Below are positions 26,196 to 33,360 of a stretch of 64,000 nucleotides of DNA, piece after piece. This DNA comes from Micromonospora sp. CP22. Its GTDB lineage: Bacteria; Actinomycetota; Actinomycetes; Mycobacteriales; Micromonosporaceae. The notes beneath the pieces were generated by a model. That model ran no database searches. It was not told the DNA's origin and saw only the letters and a list, made by a program, of their open reading frames with translations. Made by a program: the position numbers and the translations under genes. The DNA lies in contig NZ_VCJO01000014.1 in assembly GCF_009712475.1 (NCBI RefSeq), forward strand, positions 49,823 through 113,822, given 5' to 3'. Every line of letters begins with the position of its first letter. Position 1 is the stretch's first letter.

Positions 26196-27050
26196 ATGAC
26201 CTCTCCACACGGCCGTACCGAACGGCCGGAGGCCCGGCATCAGCAGGTGGCGCGCAACATCCGCAACGAGATCGAGGCCGGCCGACTCGTCCACGGCACT
26301 GCTCTGCCCTCAACCAGAAAGCTCGCCGAGGAGTGGGACGTCAGCGTCTTCACCATCTCGGAGGCAATGAAGGTCCTGGCTGACGAAGGGCTCGTCATCA
26401 ACGAGTCCCGGTCCAAGCGCGTGGTGAATGCTCCCGACCAGCTGCGCCGCAGCGAGGTCCGTCCACAGCGTCCCCGCGTGATTCTGATCGGTGGGTACGC
26501 CGGCAGCGGCAAGACCGAGTTGGGCCGCATCCTGGCGCGCGAGACGGGTTGGCCGATGCTCGACAAGGACACGTTGACCCGGCCGGTGGTCGAGGCGGCG
26601 CTAGAGACGTTGGGCTTGTCCCCGCATGATCGGGAGTCGCAGACGTACCTAAACACGATCCGGCCGAGGGAGTACGAAGCCCTCCAGGACGCGGCCAGTG
26701 AGAACGTGCAGTGTGGCAACAGCGTGATCGTCACCGCGCCGTTCATCCGCGAGTTCAACGATCCCGCGTGGATGGCCCGGACCCGCGCCTACTACGAGGC
26801 CGCGAAGGCGGTCCCGGTGGTGGTCTGGGTGTACTGCGACGGCGACACGATGTTGACCTACGTACGCCGCCGGGGAGCAGCCCGCGACGCGTTCAAACTG
26901 GCCGACTGGAATCGGTACCTGGGCGTCATCAATCTCGACTTCCGGCCGCCAGGTGAGCACTTCGTGGTGGACAACTGCGCATCGAGCCGGCCCTTGCAGG
27001 AACAGGCCAAGGAACTGGTGAAGGGAATCCTCGCGGACGAGGCATCCTAA
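26196..27050 (+). CDS. GntR-type HTH fused to a P-loop kinase-like domain
   Basis: A 284-residue fusion. Residues about 10-80 are a GntR winged helix (ARHQQVARNIRNEIEAGRL, LPSTRKLAEEWDVSVFTISE, ADEGLVINESRSKR). Residues about 92-280 are a P-loop domain with Walker A GGYAGSGKTE (99-108). DKDTLTRPVVEAALE resembles a kinase substrate loop, followed by SVIVTAPFIREFND and VWVYCDGDTMLTYVRRRGAARD, a lid-like Arg cluster. In AICEs KorSA-type GntR proteins repress pra; here the sensing domain is replaced by a kinase fold. The stop overlaps the next ATG (TAATG). Confidence 0.8.
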   Translation: MTSPHGRTERPEARHQQVARNIRNEIEAGRLVHGTALPSTRKLAEEWDVSVFTISEAMKVLADEGLVINESRSKRVVNAPDQLRRSEVRPQRPRVILIGGYAGSGKTELGRILARETGWPMLDKDTLTRPVVEAALETLGLSPHDRESQTYLNTIRPREYEALQDAASENVQCGNSVIVTAPFIREFNDPAWMARTRAYYEAAKAVPVVVWVYCDGDTMLTYVRRRGAARDAFKLADWNRYLGVINLDFRPPGEHFVVDNCASSRPLQEQAKELVKGILADEAS

Positions 27051-27601
27051 TGCGCGGCGTGATCCTCTACGGCCCACCAGCGTCAGGGAAGGACACCGTC
27101 ACCAGCGCCCTGCATGAACTCGACGCCCGGTTCACGTTGTACCAGCGTCTGAAGGTAGGGCCAGGCCGTACCACCGGATATCGGATGACCGATGAGACGA
27201 CGCTCGACCAGCTGCGCGAGCGCGGCGAAGTCGTCTGGGAGAACCACCGGTACGACGCCCGCTACGTGGTCGACCGTCCGTCACTGGCACAGCAGTTATC
27301 GACCGGGGTGCCGATCGTGCACTTGGGCCAGCGTGCCGCCGTCGCTGCGGTCACCGCAGCCGTTGCCGATGCCCGCTGGTTGGTCGTCTACCTCTGGTGC
27401 CCGCGCGAGGTTGCCGAGCAGCGGATCGTCTTACGGAACACAGGCGACACAGCCGAACGTCTCCGGGCATGGGACGACACCGAACCCCTGGCCGAGCGCG
27501 ACCTCTTCCTGAACACGGCCGAGATGTCCCCGCCTGCTGCGGCCGAGGTCATTCACCGTCACGTCCTGGGCGACGCGCGTCCGGCGATATCCAGAAGCTG
27601 A
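27050..27601 (+). CDS. P-loop kinase (guanylate-kinase-like)
   Basis: A 183-residue P-loop protein with Walker A LYGPPASGKDT at residues 6-16. RLKVGPGRTTGYRMTD and GEVVWENHRYDARYVVDR recall the guanylate kinase GMP-binding region, and WCPREVAEQRIVLRNTGDTAERLRAWDD is a lid-type segment. It is coupled to the GntR-kinase fusion by TAATG. The pair may process a nucleotide or modify a ligand that controls the element, or act in defence; no direct evidence for either. Upstream neighbours suggest co-regulation. Confidence 0.7.
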   Translation: MRGVILYGPPASGKDTVTSALHELDARFTLYQRLKVGPGRTTGYRMTDETTLDQLRERGEVVWENHRYDARYVVDRPSLAQQLSTGVPIVHLGQRAAVAAVTAAVADARWLVVYLWCPREVAEQRIVLRNTGDTAERLRAWDDTEPLAERDLFLNTAEMSPPAAAEVIHRHVLGDARPAISRS

Positions 27602-28511
27602 CTCCGGACAGGAGACGGGGATGGGTACGGGGTGGCGAAAGAGGCGGTAGGCCGGTCAGACAGATAGCCGGCGGAGCACTCAGCTCAGCGGAGGGTGATC
27701 CCAGGAGACGGCAGAGCGCGATCAAGTCAGCCACCTTGTTCCGAACAGGGCACGCCGCTGCGGGTCGCGGGTTGCTCAGTCGTTGCGGGTGCATGGGTGC
27801 CGGTCGGTCGGGTGGTGTCGTGGTGGGTCTTGGTCGGCTCGGAGCTTTCTGTGATCTGTTGCCGAATTGGCCTGTACTAGATCAAGCGCGCTCCGCGCGG
27901 CGCGGGCCGGGCGCGGTAACCGGCTCCTGACGGAGCCGCCGCCCCGCCCGCCTTCGGCGGCGGGGCGGAAAGTCAGCCGGCCCGAAAGCCACGCCCGCCC
28001 CGCGCGTCACCCACTGGTTCCGTGAAGGGAACCGGTGACGAGTCCCGGAGGTCGACAGGGACCAGGACGACAACGTCCTACCTCACGTCACGCATCCAGC
28101 CTCACCACAGGCAGCCGCGGACCGGTCGACGGCCGGGCCGGGCGAGTTGCCGAACAGAAGTCACGCCGACCGCTCGCGCGTCCGAGGTGGGAAATGAGGT
28201 GAGGGTGAGGAAGGGGGCGGAGGGTGGGGCGGGGGTTGGGGTCAGAGATTGTGCCTCCGGCGGGGGCCAGACGACTCCAGGATGGAGTTGCCGAACGGTT
28301 CCGGCCGTGGGTGGTAGTGGTTGAGGGATGCCATCCCGCCTACCGCCGACCCAGGCAAGCCGAGCAGACCAGGGCCAGGGTGCCAAGGTCGTTCGTCCGG
28401 TAGGGCGCTCCACCTTGTCACCCTGGCCCTGGCCCGCTCCACGGTGTGTGGGTCGGCGGCAGACGGGATGGCAGAAACGAAGGTTGGCAGTCAATTTCGA
28501 AGCCACGTCTG
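27602..28511. other. Non-coding AICE region with hairpins (likely replication/transfer locus)
   Basis: About 900 bases without a convincing gene. It contains a GC-rich hairpin at 27939-27967 (CCGCC-CCGCC against GGCGGCGGGGCGG around TTC) and the large inverted repeat at 28329-28473. The open frames here lack coding character. Non-coding stretches of this size in AICEs usually hold replication origins or the clt transfer site. Confidence 0.5.
28329..28473. repeat. Large imperfect inverted repeat (61-bp arms)
   Basis: The left arm (28329-28389) and right arm (28412-28473) are near-perfect reverse complements. Both begin TGCCATCCCG, share CCGCCGACCC and share CCAGGGCCAGGGTG, with a 22-base loop. 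As single-stranded DNA it would fold into a long hairpin. Likely roles are the single-strand origin, sti or clt site of the element; no coding frame conflicts with it. Confidence 0.8.
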
Positions 28512-29798
28512 TTATGAACTCCTCAAAGCCCAATAGTCCGGGGGCTCGAAGTCCTTGGGAAATTTTGTCTTCCGGTTGTAGGAAACCTCACCGGCTAACA
28601 CGCTGAGCATCAGGTCACCGTACTTGTTGGCCCCAATCCGCGACAAGTCCGCCCCATCCAAAAACACCCTACCTGAGGTTGGATCTAGATGCCTGACGAC
28701 AAGACTCTCGCGTATAACTGACTCACGAAAATCAAGGAAACTCTCGGCCGATCTCGTCATGTCAAATTCAAGCCCCATCTCGAATGTCGAGCCCACGAAG
28801 CCAAAAGAGGTGGCCTCAGACCTAAGGAGAATTCTCACCTGATCATCGAAATGACACCCGCGAAACTGAAAAGGCGCCCCACTCGACACCTCCGTTAGTT
28901 CGACTTTTCCCGTAAACCGACTACCGTTGAACACCCCGAACGTATCGACCCTGAGGAAAAGCATGCGCAAGGCGGGTAGGCGGGTCTCGGTAAGGTCTAA
29001 GTGCCCATTAGCCCAGAAGGTATGCGGACTGGAAATGTCCAGTCGGCGCAGCATTGTTCCTAGCACCGTTACTCGAACATGCTCTTCGCTAGGGTTTGCG
29101 TCAAGCCGGCGGTCGGCGTCCGCTGGGGTCATTCGCAAATAGGCCGCAAGGGTGTTCAAGCACATATCTCGATCACGTTCAGAGTCATCGGCGATTCGGG
29201 CGAGCGCGTAAGCTCCAGCGAGCCTCACCGCAGCCTGTTCATGGCCAAGTTGACCTGCCGCAGCCGTGAATCTATCCGTGAAAAGTCTATCTTGCTCACG
29301 AACGTGACCAATCTCGTCGGCCTTCTGCTTGCGATAGGCGACAAGAAGTGCGGTCAAAGCACCAAGTCCCCCGGTCGCAGTCAAAGCAACCTTGATTTTT
29401 TCCAGCCGAAGAGCAGCCGTTTCCTGGCTGACGGGAACGGCATCACTTGCAATGGAATCAATCAGCGAATACAGGCCGACTATTGCAGCCGCGCCTGCCG
29501 CCACGAGCAAGATGAAGGAAAAGGCCAGAGGGCTGGGCACATACCTCCGTCTAAGTCGCCGGTTTTGCCTAGCGACTCGTCGGCGATGATTCCTATAGCG
29601 AGCCGTGCGCAAAGTTCGGACCGCAGCCGAGGTCTCGCCAGGCCTGTATAGCAATTCGGGATCGATCGGGAGCGCGTGTAGCGAGCTGGGAAAGTTGCGA
29701 CGAAACTCCCTGTAGTACCGCTTGATCCGGATTCGGTAAGCTTCTATCAAAAACCCCAGCCTCAGCACGCCCATACCATAAAGGACAGAGGCGAACAC
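28512..29798 (-). CDS. Membrane-anchored pentapeptide-repeat-type protein (AICE cargo)
   Basis: A 428-residue protein. The basic N-terminus (RNHRRRVARQNRRLRRRY) leads to two membrane helices at about residues 91-112 and 139-156. The conserved QDRLFTDRFTAAAGQLGHEQAAVRLAGAYALARIADDSERDR-type region (given here in part) follows, then a degenerate pentapeptide/beta-helix part (LDLTETRLPALRMLFLRVD, SRFTGKVELTEV, DLSRIGANKYGDL). The gene is clearly lower in GC than its neighbours and lies at the right end by attR, so it is recently acquired cargo. Such proteins are common in actinobacteria, with unknown roles. A later ATG is possible as start. Confidence 0.75.
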   Translation of the reverse strand: MFASVLYGMGVLRLGFLIEAYRIRIKRYYREFRRNFPSSLHALPIDPELLYRPGETSAAVRTLRTARYRNHRRRVARQNRRLRRRYVPSPLAFSFILLVAAGAAAIVGLYSLIDSIASDAVPVSQETAALRLEKIKVALTATGGLGALTALLVAYRKQKADEIGHVREQDRLFTDRFTAAAGQLGHEQAAVRLAGAYALARIADDSERDRDMCLNTLAAYLRMTPADADRRLDANPSEEHVRVTVLGTMLRRLDISSPHTFWANGHLDLTETRLPALRMLFLRVDTFGVFNGSRFTGKVELTEVSSGAPFQFRGCHFDDQVRILLRSEATSFGFVGSTFEMGLEFDMTRSAESFLDFRESVIRESLVVRHLDPTSGRVFLDGADLSRIGANKYGDLMLSVLAGEVSYNRKTKFPKDFEPPDYWALRSS

Positions 29799-29819
29799 TC
29801 CTCAATGTATGGCTTGGCT

Positions 29820-29852
29820 GTACAGCCAACCGTACAGCCAACCGTACAGCCA
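29820..29852 (+). repeat. Right arm-type repeats (GTACAGCCA x3)
   Basis: GTACAGCCA recurs at 29820, 29832 and 29844, a 12-base period identical to that of the left-end pair (17904, 17916). The tract is 87 bases from attR. Probable integrase arm-binding sites. Confidence 0.6.
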
Positions 29853-29938
29853 AGCCAGCCGTCCGAGGCCGACTGGAGCCGACAAGCGCCGACACTCCGA
29901 CCACGGACGGGATCACCCAAACAGCCGTCCGTGATCTT

Positions 29939-29980
29939 CTTCTAATCCCAAGGCCGCAGGTTCGAATCCTGCCGGGCGCG
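29939..29980 (+). other. Attachment site copy 2 (attR of the AICE)
   Basis: Identical over 42 bases to the 3' part of tRNA-Arg. The tRNA 5' half is missing, so it is a remnant, not a gene. A perfect 9-bp hairpin (CACGGACGG / CCGTCCGTG, 29902-29933) lies just inside the element. Confidence 0.92.
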
Positions 29981-29985
29981 CTCCA

Positions 29986-30160
29986 CCACATGGCTCTGAC
30001 CTGCGATTTCTAGCGGTTTTTGCGATCTTCATTAATGGTATTCTTTGATTTAGGCAAACCTTAGGTGAGCCCGGATGTGCAGCCCTCGCACGACGACGCA
30101 CCAGATGAGTGGTGACTTCGAACGCCAACTCTCGGACAGTGAACTGCCCCGGATCTTGTA
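29986..30160. repeat. Flank homologous to the sequence after the third attachment copy
   Basis: The sequence after attR (ctgacctgcgatttct, ccttaggtgagccc, gtgcag, then gaactgccccgga) aligns with 50330-50665 after the third att copy. There are substitutions and a deletion; by eye about 70 percent of aligned positions agree. Both therefore descend from one ancestral att-plus-flank segment. Confidence 0.7.
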
Positions 30161-30173
30161 GAAACTTCCTCAC

Positions 30174-30339
30174 CTCGCACCTGCCCTTCGGGCGGTGGGG
30201 CGAGGTCTTCGGCGACGAAGTCGTAGCCGCCGCGATGATCGACCGCCTCGTGCACCACGCCGAGGTCCTCACCCTCGCAGGCGAGTCCTACCGCACCAGA
30301 GCCCGCCGAGAACTCATCGCAAAAGACCGCGACAAATAG
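30174..30339 (+). pseudogene. istB: IS21-family IstB ATPase, C-terminal fragment
   Basis: About 55 residues (TSHLPFGRWGEVFGDEVV, then AAAMIDRLVHHAEVL, ending in a stop) match the C-terminus of IstB, the ATPase helper of IS21 transposases. The N-terminal two thirds, including Walker motifs, and IstA are absent. GC-rich sequence with gggggtca motifs (30356-30392) after it resembles an IS21 right end. Confidence 0.8.
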
Positions 30340-30387
30340 AGCGACACAACCCCGCCGGGGGGTCAATCCCAATCCGTCGCCAGGGGG

Positions 30388-30525
30388 TCAGTTCTTGACC
30401 GGCCGTTGCACGTCGATAATCTCGACGCGCAGGTTCGGACCGGTGAGCATGCCGGCGTCGGAGTCCTGTCCGCCGCTTTCGGCGTAGAACGGGTGCGGTC
30501 CAGTGCGACGGTGACGATGTCGCCG
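30388..30525 (-). pseudogene. alaS: Alanyl-tRNA synthetase fragment (frameshifted)
   Basis: One minus-strand frame reads GDIVTVALDRT and the next continues HPFYAESGGQDSDAGML, then LRVEIIDVQRPVKN. Together these match the AlaRS/AlaX segment LDRTPFYAESGGQ...DTG that starts the editing region. The two parts are in different frames, so a frameshift is present. Everything else of the gene is missing. Confidence 0.7.
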
Positions 30526-30637
30526 GCCTGGGCGCCGTGCGCGGCGTGGCAGTCGCCGGGCCGCCCGCCGTCGCGTTCCGGCAGGTGTCGTCGGCACCTC
30601 ACAGTGCCGGCGACACCGACCAGGTGATCACCACGCG

Positions 30638-30898
30638 TCAGTTGTCCGGCTGCGTGGCGGTGGCGGCGACGAGCAGGGACAACTCTCGGACGAAGTCGTC
30701 CAACGACTCACCGCTCTGCGCGCGGAGCAGTCCGAGGCTCAGGTCCGCCAGAAGGTAGAAACCGAGGGTCTTGGCCTGCTCGGAGCCGAACGCGGCGAGG
30801 AGTTCCTCAGCGCCGCCGAGGTCACCGCGATGTTTGGCAGCGATGACCCCGGCAGCGCGTTGCACCAGCTCTGCGGCGGCCGGGGTGAGGCCCGTCAT
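30638..30898 (-). CDS. Small helical protein downstream of sodF
   Basis: An 86-residue, mainly helical soluble protein (MTGLTPAAAELVQRAAGVIA...FVRELSLLVAATATQPDN). It starts four bases after the sodF stop, so it is very likely cotranscribed with sodF. No family recognised; no cysteine or membrane segments. A metal or redox role cannot be claimed from the sequence. Confidence 0.6.
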   Translation of the reverse strand: MTGLTPAAAELVQRAAGVIAAKHRGDLGGAEELLAAFGSEQAKTLGFYLLADLSLGLLRAQSGESLDDFVRELSLLVAATATQPDN

Positions 30899-30902
30899 GC
30901 GG

Positions 30903-31517
30903 TCAGAGCTTCGGCGTGGTGGCGCGGGCGGCGTCGAACCGGGCGATCACGTCCGACCAGTTGACCAGGTTCCACAACCGGTCCACGTAGTCCGGTCGTA
31001 CGTTCTTGTACTGCAGGTAGTAGGCGTGCTCCCAGGCGTCGAACACCAGCAACGGCGTGGAACCCTGCCCCACGTTGCCGTGGTGGTCGTAGACCTGCTC
31101 CACGATCAGCCGCTGCGCGAGCGGCTCCCAGGCCAGCACACCCCAACCGGAACCCTGCACGCCCTTGGTGGCGGCCGAGAGCTGCCCGGCGAACGCCTCA
31201 AACGAACCGAAGTGCTCCTCGATGGCGGCGGCCAGCTCGCCGTCGGGACGGTCGCCACCATCCGGGGAGAGGTTCCCCCAGAAGATCGAGTGCAGCACGT
31301 GCCCGGAGAGGTTGAAGGCGTACGTCTTCTCCAGGCCGACAAGAGTGGAGAAGTCGCCCTTGTCGCGGGCCTCGGCGAGCTGCTCCAGACCATCGTTGGC
31401 GCCCTTGACGTACGCGGCGTGGTGCTTGTCGTGGTGCAGCTCAAGGATCTGCCCCGACATCGCCGGCTCCAACGCGCCGTAGTCGTAGGGCAGGTCGGGC
31501 AGGGTGTAGACCGCCAT
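30903..31517 (-). CDS. sodF: Iron-type superoxide dismutase (SodF-like)
   Basis: A 204-residue cytosolic Fe/Mn superoxide dismutase. Metal ligands are His28 (LHHDKHH), His76 (GHVLHSIFW), Asp160 and His164 (FDAWEHAYYLQY). The sequence is very like the Streptomyces iron/zinc SodF (MAVYTLPDLPYDYGALEP, QGSGWGVLAWEP, YDHHGNVGQG). ATG 31517 follows AGGAG. In Streptomyces sodF is repressed by the nickel regulator Nur, and a matching site lies upstream here. The metal preference is inferred from similarity. Confidence 0.93.
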   Translation of the reverse strand: MAVYTLPDLPYDYGALEPAMSGQILELHHDKHHAAYVKGANDGLEQLAEARDKGDFSTLVGLEKTYAFNLSGHVLHSIFWGNLSPDGGDRPDGELAAAIEEHFGSFEAFAGQLSAATKGVQGSGWGVLAWEPLAQRLIVEQVYDHHGNVGQGSTPLLVFDAWEHAYYLQYKNVRPDYVDRLWNLVNWSDVIARFDAARATTPKL

Positions 31518-31545
31518 CAGAACTCCTCTGGGATTGCTGCTCTTA

Positions 31546-31562
31546 ATGCAAAGCTTTGGCAA
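31546..31562. promoter_or_regulatory. Nur-box-like operator upstream of sodF
   Basis: ATGCAA-AGCTT-TGGCAA matches the published Streptomyces Nur box (tTGCaa-N5-ttGCAA) at 10 of 12 defined positions. It lies 29 bases upstream of the sodF start, between sodF and the divergent def. Nickel-dependent repression is inferred from the known Nur-sodF relationship. Confidence 0.55.
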
Positions 31563-31567
31563 TTGCA

Positions 31568-31573
31568 TAGGAT
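31568..31573 (+). promoter_or_regulatory. Putative -10 box for leaderless def mRNA
   Basis: TAGGAT is followed after eight bases by the GTG start of def at 31582, and no Shine-Dalgarno sequence is present. Confidence 0.35.
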
Positions 31574-31581
31574 AGGCCACT

Positions 31582-32130
31582 GTGCAGACCTCGACAGGCG
31601 CCCCGCGCCCCATCACCCGTTACGGCACGCCCGTCCTGCACCGTCGCTGTGCCGAGGTGACCGACTTCGACGCCGCCCTCGCCCAGCTCGTCGCCGACAT
31701 GTTCGCCAGCATGTACGCCGCCCACGGCGTCGGTCTGGCCGCCAACCAGATAGGCGTCGACGCCCGGATCTTCGTCGTCGACTGCCCCGACGCCACCGGC
31801 ACCCATACCGTGGCCACCGTCGTCAACCCGGTCCTGCACCTGCCCGAGCACCGCGCCCTGGTGACCGACTCGGAGGGCTGCCTTTCCGTCCCCGGCCGGC
31901 ACGCCGAACTGGCCCGCTGCGCCACCGCCACCGTCACCGGATTTGACATTCACGGTCAGGAAGTCCGGCTGGAGGGCACCGGCACCCTGGCCCGCTGCTT
32001 CCAACACGAGGTCGACCACCTCGACGGCCTCGCCTACGTCGACCGACTTCCCAGCAAACTCCGCAAGCGAATCCTCACCACCAGCGCCGAACACCCTGGC
32101 GTCGGCGTGGGTACCGGCCAGGACGGCTGA
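31582..32130 (+). CDS. def: Peptide deformylase
   Basis: A 182-residue metalloenzyme that removes the N-formyl group from new proteins. All three motifs are intact: GVGLAANQIG (residues 49-58), EGCLS (98-102, Cys ligand) and QHEVDH (141-146, two His ligands and catalytic Glu). The start is GTG. It is divergent from sodF and three bases before tsaD, so def-tsaD form an operon. Actinobacteria often carry several def genes, and this may be an extra copy. Confidence 0.93.
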   Translation: MQTSTGAPRPITRYGTPVLHRRCAEVTDFDAALAQLVADMFASMYAAHGVGLAANQIGVDARIFVVDCPDATGTHTVATVVNPVLHLPEHRALVTDSEGCLSVPGRHAELARCATATVTGFDIHGQEVRLEGTGTLARCFQHEVDHLDGLAYVDRLPSKLRKRILTTSAEHPGVGVGTGQDG

Positions 32131-32133
32131 CGG

Positions 32134-33174
32134 GTGCCTGTCGTCCTGGGCATCGAAACCTCCTGCGACGAGACCGGCGTGGGCATCGTCGCCGACGGCG
32201 TCCTGCTCGGCGACGCCCTCGCCACCAGCATGGACGAACACGCCCGCTTCGGCGGGGTCGTCCCCGAGGTCGCCGCCCGCGCCCACCTGCACGCCGTCAC
32301 GCCCATGGTCCGCCACGCCCTCGACCGCGCGGGATTTGGCTTCGGCGACATCGACGCTGTCGCCGTCACCGCCGGGCCCGGTCTCGCCACCGCCGTGCAG
32401 GTCGGTCTCGCCGCCGGCAAGGCCTACGCCCTCAGCCTCGGCGTGCCTCTCTACGGCGTGCACCACCTCGCCGGCCACGCCGCCGTCGACGTCCTCGAAC
32501 ACGGCCCGCTCCCCCACCGCTGCGTCGCGCTGATCGTCTCCGGCGGACACACCTCACTCCTGCTGATCGGCGACCTCGCCCGCGACCCCGTCGTCTACCT
32601 CGGCGACACCGTCGACGACGCGGCCGGAGAGGCATTCGACAAGGTCGCCCGCCTGCTCGGCCTGCCCTACCCCGGCGGACCTGCCATCGACCGCATCGCC
32701 CGCGAAGGCGACCCGACCGCTATCGCCTTGCCCCGACCGATGACAGGCCCCCACGACCCGCCCTACCGGTTCTCCTTCTCCGGTCTCAAGACCGCCGTGG
32801 CCCGCTGGGTCGAGAGGCCCGGCGACCGGGCGGTGCCCGTGGCCGACGTCGCGGCGTCGTTCCAGGAGGCCGTCGCGGACACCCTCACCCGCAAGGCCCT
32901 GGCTGCCTGTCGCGACCACCAGGTCGACACGCTGCTGCTCGTCGGCGGCGTCGCCGCCAACAGCCGGGTACGGCACCTCGCCGAAACACGCTGCGCCGCC
33001 GCTGGCGTACGACTGCGGGTACCGTCACCCCGACTCTGCACCGACAACGGCGCCATGATCGCCGCCGTCGGCGACCTCCTCGTCCGCGCCGACGTCGCAC
33101 CGGACCGACTCGACCTCGGCGCGGACCCTTCCGCCGTCCTGCACGGCGCCCTCCTGCACGGCCCACGCCCCTGA
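32134..33174 (+). CDS. tsaD: tRNA N6-adenosine threonylcarbamoyltransferase (TsaD/Gcp)
   Basis: A 346-residue ASKHA-fold enzyme that places threonylcarbamoyl on A37 of ANN-reading tRNAs. The N-terminal motif is LGIETSCDETGVGIV; the metal site is HHLAGH with His111 and His115; SGGHTSLLL is the nucleotide-binding loop; LVGGVAANSRVR and CTDNGAMIAA complete the active site. In most actinobacteria tsaD sits with tsaB and tsaE near groES; here it is alone behind def, inside an att-flanked interval, which is unusual and may mean a second copy. Confidence 0.93.
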   Translation: MPVVLGIETSCDETGVGIVADGVLLGDALATSMDEHARFGGVVPEVAARAHLHAVTPMVRHALDRAGFGFGDIDAVAVTAGPGLATAVQVGLAAGKAYALSLGVPLYGVHHLAGHAAVDVLEHGPLPHRCVALIVSGGHTSLLLIGDLARDPVVYLGDTVDDAAGEAFDKVARLLGLPYPGGPAIDRIAREGDPTAIALPRPMTGPHDPPYRFSFSGLKTAVARWVERPGDRAVPVADVAASFQEAVADTLTRKALAACRDHQVDTLLLVGGVAANSRVRHLAETRCAAAGVRLRVPSPRLCTDNGAMIAAVGDLLVRADVAPDRLDLGADPSAVLHGALLHGPRP

Positions 33175-33360
33175 CACAGGCACACCATCCCGCGCCCGAC
33201 CTGCATCGCTACTCACCAAGGAGGCACTCCCCCGAAGTGTCCGGCGGACACAGGTAGAGGAAGGCGGCTACGGGTCAGGAACCGGCTTCCGCCCTGACGG
33301 CATCTGGCATACGCCCGTCGGGCCTGGTGCCACCCTGGCGACGCCGCATCCGCTTCGCGA

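Larger units (their letters stand above)
17802..29980. mobile_element. pSAM2-type actinomycete integrative and conjugative element (AICE) in tRNA-Arg
   Basis: The element is bounded by identical 42-base direct repeats made of the tRNA 3' part (17802-17843 and 29939-29980). Its modules are all on board. Integration and excision are handled by int and xis, rolling-circle-type replication by the RepSA-like gene, double-stranded DNA transfer by the FtsK/TraSA-like gene and SpdB-like proteins, and control by the Pra-like gene and GntR fusion. There are two kinase-type genes and one cargo gene. Gene order int-xis-rep from the tRNA end is the classic AICE order. Everything needed for excision appears intact, so it may be active. 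Confidence 0.92.

Noticed and set aside
29939..29980. Second tRNA-Arg gene
   Set aside because: Only the anticodon-loop to discriminator part is present; no acceptor 5' strand or D arm upstream. Same for 50275-50316.
30109..30339. Intact 76-residue protein at 30109
   Set aside because: Only the last 55 codons have homology (IstB tail); the N-terminal part is att-flank sequence, so it is a fragment, not a gene.
33237..33251. Palindrome GTGTCCG-G-CGGACAC after tsaD as terminator or operator
   Set aside because: The one-base loop is too tight for an RNA hairpin of full length and no T-run follows; between convergent genes its role cannot be judged.
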